In this document: one piece after another, positions 10,523-22,873 of the stretch
Layout: every line of letters begins with the position of its first letter
How positions within the stretch are numbered: the first letter of the stretch is position 1
Assembly (NCBI GenBank): GCA_019095985.1
Contig: CM032665.1
Coordinates: 33,916,995-33,980,994, forward strand
Length of the DNA stretch: 64,000 nt
Source: Streblospio benedicti
Taxonomy: Eukaryota > Annelida > Polychaeta > Spionida > Spionidae
Direction of reading: 5' to 3'
The notes under the pieces: model-generated
Database searches by the model: none
Seen by the model: only the letters and a program-made list of their open reading frames with translations
Told to the model about the DNA's origin: nothing
Made by a program: the position numbers and the translations under genes

Positions 10523-12972
10523 TCATCCATCTCTCTTGTACTTTGCAAACATGTCCAGCAAAGTTGCATTTTTGCACAGGTTTATTTGGAGCCTGGCCAG
10601 GTAACCTGCCATCTTTTGTTTCTCCGATACGCCATGGTAGCGACCTCCCTGGCGGATCTTAATCAAGTTTTTGCTCACTTTTTGTGCAGATTGCAACGAT
10701 TTTATTTGATCTTCTCCCTGTTTAGCTTCTTTAGCTACTTCTTCTTCTTCTCCGTTATTCTCTTGTGGAACTAGAGACGGAAGCCGCGTTCTTGACTGTC
10801 TAGAATGGGGTGTGGAACTTTTTGAACTTCTAGAATGAGGAGCGGAACGAATCGCACGTGAACTGCGAACTCGTCGCGCAGACGTCCTATTGAACCAATA
10901 GAACAGTGTCATAATGGCATTGGCATTCATGCAATTAATATTGACGCTGATTGTTTATAGTTCCCTTTTTGTCGTATTTTCTTTGTTTGGCATTGAAAGT
11001 CCAAAAATTGAGAAAAAAAAATCGTTTTTCAATTTTTGGACATTCAATGGCAAACTAATAAAATACGACAAAATTATAAATCCTTTTACCGTTTACCTAG
11101 TAGAAAGAACTATTGCATGTATTTCCAAAATTATTATGCTAGTTATAAAAAGTATTAGTACTAATTTTGATAAAATAAAAGGAAAAATGTAATACACGAT
11201 AAAATAATTACAACTAAATGTGCAATAATGGAAGTCTTCATCAAATATCTAAACACCATTTATTACACGCAAAGTATAAGTAAATAGATAATGACTAATG
11301 ACTAGATTTCCAATTTTTAGTTAGTCTTTCTATCAGAATATGCTAAACAGAATATTATTAGGTGTTGAACAACAAACAAACATCGCACATAAAGAATCTT
11401 TGACCCATAACACACTTGAATAATTGTGCAATAAAATCATGTCACAGGCAGAAACTATCATACAATATTATATGTATTTGATTAGTTTAGTGCATATATG
11501 TATAGTGCTTTCAAAGGGCATCATTTGTACATTAAGAATATAATATAGACGTTACATGTACTTAAGTTTAATATAAATCACGGTATATGTTTAGATTATA
11601 ATTCACTATCCCCTTTATAACACAATACTATGCATCATCAATAAGTTATATGTACCCAAATGCTCTTACCATATAGCTTTGCACTTTTCATACAGATTAT
11701 GATTATTCCTTCCATGGGATACTATATTGTCAAAGACTCTTCATGCTAAAATTGAGTTTAATCATTATAAGTATTGATAGCAATTTAATATTTTGTACAA
11801 ATGTACATTGGGAGCGCATAGTTGTATATACGTATGCATCTACTAATTATAAGGAAAAAACAATAAACCCTGAACGACTAAGCAGGAAGCAATAGCGATA
11901 ATCAAACCAATCGTGCATACATTTGGTTTGAATTTTATTGATACAAAACACATTGTATAGCAAGCTAATAGTGCAAATTAACCCTTCATATAACGTTATT
12001 AGAGATCAAAACAATGTGAGTAAGCCTTTCAAATTAACCGGGATTTTTTAAGCAAGTCTATATGCAGAGAAAATCAAGGTCTATGAAGAAAAACGTACAT
12101 TTGGTAAAGTAAAATGAAATGAATTTCATGAAGACTAGGTAATTTACCTCGCAATTGATCTAGACTCCATATTTCTGCCTCTTGACCGACCTCTTCCGTT
12201 TCGTGATTCTGACTCCCCGTGTCGACCACTTCTAGACTCCAGAGTTTCTCTAGATTGGCCATTTCTTGATTCAGTGCTTCTGCCACGTTCATGTTTAGAC
12301 TCGGAATCTTTACTGATGCCACGTTTTTTGTCTTTCTTTGGTTCTAGTTCCTCTAGCTCAGCCAGAATTTGTTTACGTCGCACATCCTGCTCTCTAGAAG
12401 TACCTCGCTTCTTTGATCTGAAGCGTATGTAATTAGACAACCAATTATTTAGTGGACGCCAGTGTACACCTACATTAATTACAGTTGGTTAGTTTGTTAC
12501 ATGTAAAACTATATCTTTATCACTATAAGATTATTCAAGTGCCTATAATATCTGTGAGAAGCCTTCACGTAATAAACTAGCTGCAGGAGATCCTCTCTAT
12601 TATAAGAGATTTTACAGATAATCTAATCTGTAAAACTAAACATGTTTCAATTGTAGCAATAAGTACCCCCATTTAATGTAGTACATGTAACCCCATACCC
12701 ATATGCTGTTCACAACCAGGATACATAGATCAACACTCCCGAAATTGTAAATGAAGCATCATCGTATTCTACATTGTAGTTAATTTTTGTCACACCATAA
12801 TTATATGTCCTATACTTTGCAATAGAATCATTTGTACTGAAGATTGGGAAAAGTCATGAAACAAATTTGTATGCAACAAGAAAAGTAGTTTTGTTTGTTT
12901 TTCCTCCAAATGATATACATAGCTCCTATTAGTTGAGCACTCTAATTGACGGATTTTGACCAAACACCGAGG

Positions 12973-13059
<87 letters not shown>

Positions 13060-16000
13060 TGTGTGTGTTTGTGTGTTTAGATGAAGACTATTCTAGATGG
13101 CGTCAACAATGTAATGCGCAAAACTCGACGTATAATCATCAATGATAAAGCTATATAACACTATTTTAAGTAGATCTCCATTTAATCATTATTACATATT
13201 CAAAGCCAACCTCTTTAATGCCATATTTTGTGTAATTATTTTAATAAATTAATACACCTATAGTTCGGCCATGCCTGGATGACAATAATTTAAATGTAAT
13301 TTGCTACGAGGAATAATCTTTTTCCATAATTATTTTAACCGTGTAGTAGGAATATGTTGACGAGTGTATACATGTATGAAATGACAACTGCCAGATATTT
13401 GATCAAACGTTTGATAGGATAATTTTGCGAAACGTCTAATCCATGACGCAAAACATGTCCATAATATACAAAATTGAGTTTTAAGTACCAATAATTACAA
13501 CGATATCACATATTCATGCCCCTTATTTGTGAATTATATGCTTGGTTTGGGACTTGGACACTATATCAAATCTTTCGATGGCTGCAGATTATGATAAGAT
13601 TAGATCAATATTCTTGCGCGTATATCAGATGAGATTAAATCATAGATTTTTTAGCTTCGCGTGATGAATTCTAATCGAGTAAACACTAATATTTTCTACC
13701 CTTGATTGTTGATATGTAGTGTGCTTGCACTGCACCTACATATATTTGCACAAGAATTATATGTTTATATGAACTCTGCTTGTCCTGTCGTTGGCGAGAA
13801 AGCCTAAAAAATGGGTCTCAAAATGTAAGAGTAAATACATGTATGGTGGTTTAAAGTCTTGATCCAAGTATTTTCCTCTCCCGACTTAACAATTTACACC
13901 AGATTATTGCCCGACTTATTGACCATCAATTGATTATTCACCCATGCTTGCACCGGCAGCACATTCAGCGCACAATGATAATCACTTACACAATCACTCA
14001 TTCACTCTTTCAACCCTATGACCTGTACGTAATTAACGTGTGGGTGCTACGGAGAAGTGTTCAATTATCTAGTTATGAGTTTGCGCAACACCCACAACCC
14101 GACCCGACCGGGATTCGAACCCACGACCTTCTGGTCACGAGTCCAACTCCCTATCCACTTGGCCACAGCAGCACAAAATTCAAGGACGATAAAGTAAGGA
14201 TCTGGTCTGTTCTGAAATTGAGTTATGAATTACAGCAAGAAGTTGTCACCATTCACACATGCGCTTTGGCTATTCACTAACATCGGTGGTGTTTACTTTA
14301 ATAATAGAAAAAAACACATTTATTTGAAAAAACACTAGCGTATATAACATTCTATTGGTTCTTGTTCAGTGCACTCTTCATTTCTCAACATTATAGAGTG
14401 GTTCCCTTTCCATGAACTTTCACTCCTTAACACAAAACCCTTGCACCAAACCGCAAACCTAACACTGGTCCAAGAAAGGTTTTCTGTATCTGCTGTGTGA
14501 GCCACTCACTTTTGCAGCAGCACCTTGTCAAGCTCATCGAGCTCGTCCTGCAGCGCCCGCTGTCGTCTGCGCACCTCGCGCTCCTCCGCCTCGGCCTGCA
14601 GGCGGCGCAGCAGGCGCAGGTGGCGCCGCATCAGCACCACGTCAACTACACATGGTTAGTTTTAGTGTTTTAAAGATATTGATTGATTAATTTTGTGAAA
14701 ATCCATTTCTACCATGTCTGAATATTTTCGGAATTCTTCAAAGTCCATCTGAGACTTCCTTCTGTGACGAGGTGGCACCAAATAAATTCAGACGTGGTAA
14801 AAAAGAGATTTTTACAAAATTAATCAATCTTTTTTCTAAAGAAAATCCAATGGATCTATTTACAAATTTGCAGTGTTTTGTTGATGAAAAAAAAGTTTTG
14901 TAGATGAATGGATGTCGTTGTGCTGTGATATTAATCTACGTCGTCGACGTAGTGTGACGTCAGAGACAATAAAGACAGACTACATTTTGTAAATGAAAGC
15001 AGCAGTTGCAAGGGGGTGTTTCGAACATAATTTTCATCAATTGGGCTTATGATTATGTGATTTCAGTATACAACTATTAGAATTTGGAGTATACGCATTG
15101 ACGCTGCTGCTGTAGTCACTGACCTATGTCCGGCAGCTGCTGGAGGCCCACGTCAGGCCTGTTGAGGCGGCCGGACCGCGTGAGGTCAACCCGCAGCTGG
15201 GGCACGCCCCTGGAGGTGCAGACAATCAACGTGACACCTACTTTCAATCAGTATGAAAACCTTTGCTTTTCAACTTGGCACTTTCGAATATAATAAGATT
15301 GTTTGTCATAATCTTTTAGTCTGTTGAAATAATATATTTATTTCTACTTTAGATGTAGAATATTTAGTTGTGACAATTTTATTGTGCGTGATATAGTTCA
15401 AAGTGTATTTTTTTAAGTTTTATTCTAGTCATTTTGTAAATTGGCGAAAACATCTATTTTAAAATATGCTTTACAACTAATTTTTAACTAATTTTTGATT
15501 TGGACTGTGATATTTTACTATGCATTTTATGCGAAATAAACTGATACAATACAATACAAATACAAATATTGTTAAACTGATAATCTTGCATTGTATATTT
15601 TACCTGTATTTCATTTCTTTTGGTGATTTAATTTGAAAAAAGCCTTTAAGAGCTATAACCCGTTTATGAATAAAGTCAACATTTGAAACAAAATTTCATT
15701 TGATCAAGAATGCAGCGGGAAAATAAATCTATACCCTCTAGAAGACGAATAATAATAAAACCTTCCACATGTACGCATCACCGTGCCTCGTCAAATGACT
15801 GCGCTACCGCCACCCCCATCCCACCCCACCCACTCACCTGAGGCGTCCTGACTGCGACACGAGGCCGCGCACGATCTCCTGCACTGGGGACGGCGGGCAG
15901 TTGGCCGCCGCCACCATGGCGGAGCCGGGCGGAGGCAATGGCGTGTCCTGCCCGAGCACGTCACTGCCCGCCGCCGCCGTGTCCACGCGTGGGGACTCCC

Positions 16001-17141
16001 TGCTCACGATAGGGATCACCGTGTTCTGTTTCTGGAGGGACGGTGGCGGTGGCGGCTCTCTCGCCGTCTTGCTTCCACCAGCGTGCTCTCTGATCGTGGG
16101 CAGTTTCTCACCGGCAGCGCGTGGAGTCGACGATGTTGAAGCTTCCAGTAACCGCGGTGTCTGCTGTTCTTTGTGCGCGGCGTCATTGTTAGACAAATGG
16201 AGCGCTGGGAGCGTGTTCTCCCGCCGTCGCTGCTGCCGTAAACTCACCACCTTTTTGCCGGTTGCTGCAGCAGCCCGCGGTCTGCTCGCTGTAGTCTGCT
16301 TATCCCTGGACGAGACGACTGGAGCCTGTTCACGTCTCGGGGTTTCGGCGGCAAGACCGACCAGTTGAACATCGCGGGCGCTGACGGGTTCGGCGGACTG
16401 CTCCCTGCTGCCGGTGGTTGGCGGCGGCGGTGGTGACTGTAGCCGTCGGTGGGGGTGACTCGCCGCTAGCACGTCCTGCTCGGAGAACTTCACGGACACT
16501 CTGGTGTCTTCACGCTCCGTCTGAAAAGTTCCTCCTGTGTACACATGATCCACGTCATCTATTACGCTTTTCACGGCGGACTCGTACTTCTCTTTTGCAT
16601 TGTTTTTCATAGAAGAATCATCTACTGCTGTTCCTATGTCAAGATGCTTCCGCCTCTTTTGCCTTTTCAGCTTTTTAACCTCTGCTTTTTGTTGTTCTGC
16701 AAACAGTTCACCGCCACCTAGGTCCTCAGATCTTTTTACTGCGTTATCTTCATTTATAACAACCGTTTTTGTCTTTTTTACATCGGAATTCTCTCGCTTT
16801 AACGAGCTTTTTAAACATACGTCTACGTTAGACATGTTACCCTGCTCTATATCCTCAGTGGCCACGGCTGCAACCTTAACATCTGCCACAGACCCTTCTT
16901 TCACGTCACTCGAACTAGCAGAAACTTTGCCCTGCTTCTCTCCACTGCCAGCCGATTCCTTCCTGTCCCCACAACTATCCTCCTCGCCGTCTTCTTGCTG
17001 TTGTTTGTTATAAATCTCAACGCGCTTCACCGCACGTTTCACTTCTATGGAATAGATGAAACGAAACACGTTTTTCGGCAGTCTGTCCTGGCTCCTTTCT
17101 CTGAAGATCTTTGGGCGTGATTCCTTACTAACTGCTGCCAT
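10523..17141 (-). CDS. Unrecognised 719-residue charged coiled-coil protein, five exons
   Basis: Minus-strand exons 15838-17141, 15124-15209, 14510-14645, 12148-12417 and 10523-10886 total 2160 nt, exactly 720 codons including the stop, and all four introns are GT-AG with matching phases. The start is the first ATG of the long exon ([13 protein letters not shown]). Residues 1-50 look folded and basic; about 50-430 are low-complexity, rich in K, E, S, P and A with poly-Pro runs. Residues about 464-509 form a strong heptad-like helix ([20 protein letters not shown]). Residues about 510-600 are R/S/G/E-rich, SR-like. The C terminus has a compact segment ([20 protein letters not shown]). I do not recognise the family and assign no function. 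The 5' part is much more GC-rich than its surroundings, typical of coding DNA here. It lies tail-to-tail with the transporter gene. Confidence 0.82.
10966..11231 (+). repeat. Foldback element plus 210-bp repeat, copy 2 (both arms)
   Basis: 10966-11015 and 11020-11074 are inverted copies (TTTGTCGTATTTT...CCAAAAATTGA against TCAATTTTTGG...AAATACGACAAA), forming an arm pair of about 50 bp. From 11017 on it matches 4866-5075. It lies in intron 10887-12147 of the unrecognised minus-strand gene; the rest of that intron is AT-rich with nothing recognised. Confidence 0.75.
12974..13077. repeat. (GT)n and (GTGC)n microsatellite
   Basis: A run of TG dinucleotides, then GCGT tetranucleotides, then TG again. 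It lies in the 2.1-kb intron 12418-14509 of the unrecognised minus-strand gene; elsewhere that intron has one SINE copy and otherwise nothing recognised. Confidence 0.95.
13985..14175 (-). mobile_element. tRNA-derived SINE, copy B
   Basis: Read on the minus strand it has GCCAAGTGGATAGGGAGTTG (A box region), then GACCAGAAGGTCGTGGGTTC and GAATCCCGGTCGGGTCGGG (B box region). It matches the head of copy A at 1936. Not a functional tRNA gene: no proper acceptor stem closes it. Confidence 0.7.
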
Positions 17142-17454
17142 GCTTGGACAACAACCGACGAGAGTCCGGCATTAAGTAGCGTAAATGGTGCATTCAATTC
17201 TCGTAGTGGTATCCTGGAAACTGCAGCTTATCCTGCTCTGCTACCCAAACGACCACTTATATACCTTGCAGCAGGTGATCTCGCAAATCCACAATACCGA
17301 GGTAGCGACGAGAGCATACGGCATATGACAGTAGCATTACGACACATAGCCGCGTGATAATAATCGGCGCTCGGTGTGTGTAAATACCAGTGCAGAACAA
17401 CTTCTTTGCCAGACACAGAATAATAACGGAATCTGCTTCGTGAAAAGGATGGGG

Positions 17455-17665
17455 GTTTATTAGGGGTCAGGAAATCTCACATTCCTAATTTAATTCTTGA
17501 CCTTATTTCCCACATCCATTTTTTTTTCACATCCCACAAATTTTCAGGCTTTTCTCCCACACCCCACTTCCTTAAAAGCCCATATCCCTCTTTTTCAGCC
17601 TTTTTCCTACATTCGCTTTTTCTGGCTTATTTTCCCACTCCCTTATAAACCTGTCCCAAGGTTTA
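17455..17665 (+). repeat. TTCCCACATCC-rich dispersed repeat, copy 1
   Basis: Contains GGGATAA/GGGTCAGGAAATC..CAC, repeated TTTCCCACATCC, CACTTCCTTAAAAG and TATAAACCTGTCCCAAG. The same blocks in the same order occur at 39365-39515. A remnant is near 53605-53665. Confidence 0.6.
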
Positions 17666-18504
17666 CGTGTATGCCTTATCCCATGTAGTTTATGGTCATC
17701 TGGACCCAAAAAAGACATGTTTACTACCCACCTAACCATTGAGTAAATGCTGCTGGAAGCAATGTACTAAAATACCATGTTACCACCAAAGTATCTGCTA
17801 TTTTTGTATGTAATTGGGCAAGTTCTAATAATACACACTCTAGTGCACACACCAACAGTTGTCTCGTAATTTAGCAAGGGTTTGAAGCCCTCTATGGACT
17901 GTGTAAACATGAGCTATCAATAGCCCGAACAAGGCACGTTGTTGTACATTGGTATTGCTGCAGCATTCACTTGTGTAATTAGGTGACACAAAGCGGGGAA
18001 ATATCAATCTCTGAGTGGGGATGGATCATAAAACATACAACGAAATTAATCTTGCATCAAGTCTATCCATCAAGGAAAACAAAACCAAGCATGCCCATCA
18101 AGTCAAATGCTGATCAGCTTCAATTTCTGTTCAGATAATTGTTTGTTCAAGTCTTACATACAGTCATCGTCGCTCACGGGAAATGCCTTTTAGACAATAA
18201 ATATATTCAGTCATATAAATAACCTTTGACTTGAACAATAACCCAGAAATATAACTTTAATTCTCGCAGCCAGACACTGTGTGATCAAAATTTATAGGCT
18301 CTACTCAATGATAAACGTCAAGACAATTACAATATGTGTAGCGTGGTAACAATCTTCTATTACATGGTAGGATAAACAATATTCTAAGCATTACTTGACA
18401 CCAAGCATAAGGCTCGAAAACCTCGTTTAATCAAAGGCGTGCCCGTGTATAATGGAGTCACCCCTCTGCTCATCTAATTTGAAAACTATGGCAGGTAATT
18501 CCTC

Positions 18505-18610
18505 CACCTCCGAGGCTCAGTTGGTTAGCTAACCTGCCTCTGGAGGTCCATGTACCAACACCAAGTGGGCTCCCTCTGCTATAATCATCAGAATTAATGG
18601 CTGCTGAGTA
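18505..18610 (+). mobile_element. SINE-like fragment with tRNA-like A box
   Basis: CCGAGGCTCAGTTGGTTAGCTAAC resembles a tRNA 5' half; the flank GGTCCATGTACCAACACCA recurs inverted at about 24140-24165 (TGGTGTTGGTACATGGACC). No functional tRNA can be drawn. Confidence 0.5.
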
Positions 18611-20105
18611 TTCACACAATCAAAAAAACACAAAAAAATAGTAGTTTAAGTAATTAATACTAAGATTCTTTCACCATACCGTGTCTGTATGTGAGGCAAC
18701 TTTTATATCAGTCCATGTAAGGATTCTTTACAAAGCTATACGAACTGCGTGTCAATGCACAGGGATGTGATTACATATGGATACATTTACCTGCTCAATT
18801 GAAGGATTTATTCAAATTTCTCATTGTTACTTCTCTAAGGACGAGCTTTTCCTTTTCTGTTGTGAAATCAATGAATGTTTTTGGATATATCAATGTGATC
18901 CATTTGGTTGTGTACTCAGAGTATCAGGTTGCAGATATAATCAAAATACAATACTTATTTCTCAGGCTGTATATCAATTGTGTAACATTAAACATAACAA
19001 TTTTTGAAAGATATGATGCCACTGGCATAACCAAATTGCTTTACAAAACATAAGTGACAGTGACAATCATTGAAATGTTTCCCTGAGTGATAATGCACAT
19101 TGCACATACACCTGCCCAAAATCCTGAGCAAGCAATCAGAAGCACAGCTCGTCAATTATTCTAGTAGAAATAAATAATCATAATTTTCAAGTTCTTTTTC
19201 TATTAACTAAAAGTGGTATTGATTATAGTCACTGGAAAATGTTTTGGTGCCCAATGGTGTTTCTAAAAAATTGTATACACAAACAACATATGAATATCAG
19301 AATATTGTAGTAAGTCCATCAGAATCAACCTTCAAATGAAATGTTACTATTGTTCAATGTTTACTGTGTCAATATTTGATGCTTTCCAACCTTTGTTTAT
19401 GACTTGTATGCTGCCTTTACTGATAAGATACATTCACTATATAAACAGGATATTTTAAAATAAATAATCCCTACAGCTAATAATCTGGTAAATCCCATTA
19501 TGGTGGGAATGAAGGTAAATAGAACCAAAATCAATATACTGGTCTGTTACTTTTTATCTAATATGCATGGAATTTATGACCGGATGGTTGAAAGATGGTA
19601 AAAGAAAATATTTAAACATTACAGGGCTATTTTGAATAATAGAGGTTACCACAAAGTATTATGAAATGTTAGACGTAATTCCTAATGAGATAAACTGTCA
19701 GAAGCACAACATAAAAATTGGATATATAGGGAAATGTCTGGCCATCATTCATTTTTACTTTCAAACTAGATATTTCAATCAAATTTACACTCTTATACTA
19801 TCTTTATGTCAACACTTTTTCTATAACATCTAATAGCTTTAAACTTTAATGACAATTAGCATGATAATTTTATCACCAGAATTCGAAATAACAGTATATT
19901 TAGTACAGATTTTCTATAAAATATAATAGCTTTAAAATGTTAAGGACAGTTAGCATGATTAGAAATAACAGCATTTTTAGTGCACATTTTTTATATAAGT
20001 GGATTTTTAAATATGCACATTCTTACATGAAATTATCAACCAATGTCTATGATCTATATTCTACTGACATTCTATTATAAGTAACATCATTCATATCACA
20101 TTCAA

Positions 20106-20111
20106 TTTATT
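20106..20111 (-). terminator. Candidate poly(A) signal AATAAA for MOCS2
   Basis: AATAAA on the minus strand, 83 nt downstream of the MOCS2B stop codon. It is a short motif in AT-rich DNA, so the position relative to the stop is the only support. Confidence 0.45.
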
Positions 20112-20193
20112 TCAAGCGTAAAAATAAATAACTATACTCGATATTGGACTTCAGAGTTAAATTCCATGAAATACAATATCAAAATTTGTTTCA

Positions 20194-21327
20194 TTATTTG
20201 TTTTCTTTGTTCCAGCTACATTCATTATTTGCCTTCCACGAACTGTCGCCTTCCGCATACACCTCCTGAAAACATGTGTTTTTTGTGTCAAATATAAGAT
20301 GAAATAAGAAAACATAATGCAAACACAATTTTGAAAAATCTGGTAAACTGCAATCATCAGGTGTTCAATCAATCTCCAGTAAATGTGCGTAATAAGCAGA
20401 GCTGGTGCGGAAATCAAGAGCTTTTGTGCGGGAAATGTTTACTTTTGAAATCACAGTTTATGATTTTTCACTGCAGTAAGTATAAATATCCGTCTTTGGC
20501 ACAAATTATTTGGTTCATGCACCATGGGAATGTCTGTAGTGTCTAAGAATGGTTTGTAAGTCCACTGAAATAGTCTGTTTTTTGCTGCAAAGTCTGCAAT
20601 AGTTGAAGACCGTCGTTCTACATGGCTGTCCACTGTCAGAAAATGAGTGATATTTTGCCTAATATTGCGTTGTCAAGCCGTAATATGGGTCAGCTGTGTG
20701 GTGTATACTTGACTGAAAACTACCCTATGCATTGCATCTAGATTATCAACTTATATGTTGTGTTAAGTCTCCAAATTCACAGAAACTGGTTTGCTCCTCA
20801 TATGAAAACTGTTGATCACAGTTTACCACGACTTTAATATTTTTGTGCAATTATATGTTTTTAAAAAGCATGGGATTAGTGTAATATGTATCAATCAACT
20901 TTGAGATACATTCCTGTTTATATGTTGCCTGAATTAAGCGGCTTTACATCCACAATATCCGTTATTTTCCATCAAATGAGACCAAATTTGAAGGGGGGTG
21001 GTCATGTATTGCAGACTTAGCAGCAGAAACCAGCCCATGTGAGTGGAGATAAAACGCATCAGTATTTGCCAGAGGTATTCTTATAGTGCATGCATGGACA
21101 AAAGAAATTGTGCTCAAGATTGATTTTCAGCCTATTTACAGTGAAAAATGCAAATGTATGATTTCAAAAGTAAACATTCACCGCACAAAAGCTCTTGATT
21201 ACGCACATTAACTGGAGATCGATTGAATGCCGTGATCATGCATGTGAGAGTGCATGTAATAGTCCTCACTCACTCATAACAGCTCTTTCAATACTTTTAT
21301 AACTGATCAAAACCAAAAGATGTTCAT

Positions 21328-21358
<31 letters not shown>

Positions 21359-22486
21359 CGTTTATTTGGGCAGGCCTGAATTAATCCTCTGCAGAGGGTG
21401 CGGTAATTGCATTTTTAATGCATTATTTTGAACATATTATGACATGCTCTGGAATTATCTCTTATGAAACAATGAAAATATGCTACAACATTTATCTGGT
21501 GTAAACAAATATTCAAAAACTAAACCTTTTTCCATATAGGGACATTAGCCTTCAGAGCATCAATGAGATATTCCGAAGCCTGGATTGCATCCTTTCTGTG
21601 AGGTGACGCCACAGCAATGATCACACTCGCTTCTTTAATAGGTACAAGCCTAAAATATGAGGTATATAAAGGAATTTCACATTTTGTTTTTAATCTCTCT
21701 TCCATTTAACTCTGACTATAAAGCAGTTGTATTGCTTTTGAATCTTCAGTTACTTGTGCATACTAGTATTAAGTACTGAGGATGTGTGTAAGACATGAAA
21801 TATATCAAAGAAAAAAATTAATATTTGACTCGAATTGATGTCAATATATAGTAAGTACACTTAAATGGTACTGCTATTGCACCCTAGGTAGCAATGGGTA
21901 TTATAAAACAAGTAACTTTTTATGAATGAATCAAAACTCCTTTCTTACCCAAGTCTGTGGTAGATAGCAATATTTTCACATAGGGGCCATTCTTTACGAG
22001 CACTAGCACATATCTTCTTCATTTCTTTTTTGGCCATTTCTTCGTATGCTTCATACTCCAGGCTCACAACCCGTTTGTTCTCAAAGTTGTCACGTGTGAT
22101 ACCTACCAATGCATACAAAAACGTATCTTAATTTCAAAGTCTTAAAAATAATAATTTTATTTAATGATAGTGATAGTCTGTATATGCACTTTCATTGACG
22201 TGCACATATTTACAACAGATTACGTCATTGTGGAATATATGCAAAATAGAAGATTAATTTGACAAAATAAGCCATCTTTGTTTCCAAATTTATTTTACTA
22301 CAGTACAGTACGTTAAAAATAAGTACCAGTATATACCATGCAGTATAGTAATGAATAAGCAATATTGCCTTTCCATAAAAATAGTTTACCTATAAACAAT
22401 GAAATGGCACCACAAGAGGAAGAAGTCACTAACTCATTGATCTCTCCAACGTTCAAGACTGTGGGCTTCAGTTCAATAAAATCCAT
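20194..22486 (-). CDS. MOCS2: MOCS2B, molybdopterin synthase large subunit (second cistron)
   Basis: Coding parts 22390-22486, 21949-22102, 21526-21649 and 20194-20265 total 447 nt, 148 residues, close to bacterial MoaE and shorter than human MOCS2B (188). Family signatures in order: [44 protein letters not shown] and VPIWKKEVY. In MoaE/MOCS2B the Lys of the WKKE segment and the Arg of SPHR lie at the active site. The start ATG at 22486 lies 7 nt into its exon, 15 spliced nucleotides after the MOCS2A stop, and begins [11 protein letters not shown]. The last exon is exactly 24 codons including the stop. It transfers sulfur from two thiocarboxylated MOCS2A molecules onto the pterin. The intron 20266-21525 contains a foldback repeat. 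Confidence 0.94.
20358..21228. mobile_element. Foldback element in a MOCS2B intron
   Basis: The left arm, about 20358-20458, and the right arm, about 21160-21228, are inverted copies sharing TCTCCAGT.AATGTGCGTAAT, AATCAAGAGCTTTTGTGCGG and AATGTTTACTTTTGAAATCA. The left arm has an extra ~21 bp. The 700-bp interior has no recognised coding sequence. It sits in intron 20266-21525. Confidence 0.65.
21330..21358 (+). repeat. (ATC)n microsatellite
   Basis: About nine CAT/ATC trinucleotides in a MOCS2B intron. Confidence 0.9.
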
Positions 22487-22873
22487 CCTCAATCTAAAAA
22501 ATAATGAACGATAACTCAAATATCCAACCATATCATTTTTATATAATAGTCAGTAGATACAGCCTTAGCTTGTAAAGGGGGTTCAGTTTTTCAGCTTGAG
22601 GACAATCATCCAATGAATATCTTTATGAGGTTTCTCTGTAAATTTCGTATCTAGTCCTATTAGAATAATTTTGTCACTGAGGGGGGTTCAGTTAAACCCC
22701 CAAAGACCCCCAAGAATGAGTGTGAGATATGCAGTAATTATTTTACTGTTGTAATTAGTAAAATAACATATACATGTATTACAACATACAATGCATTTAA
22801 GTGGGATATTTATTAACAAATATATTCAAATAAATGGAGAACACAGAACATTTGCGATCACATACCACTAAAT

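Larger units (their letters stand above)
17142..20193. other. Intergenic between the unrecognised gene promoter and the MOCS2 3' end
   Basis: 17142-17430 should hold the 5' UTR and promoter of the minus-strand gene. 17455-17665 is a TTTCCCACATCCC-rich repeat. 18505-18600 carries a SINE-like head (GAGGCTCAGTTGGTTAGC). The remainder is AT-rich with only short unsupported frames. Confidence 0.55.

Noticed and set aside
15901-17013. Plus-strand frames opposite the first exon of the unrecognised gene
   Set aside because: They mirror the GC-rich minus exon. The minus frame is much longer, starts and splices properly, and closes to whole codons.
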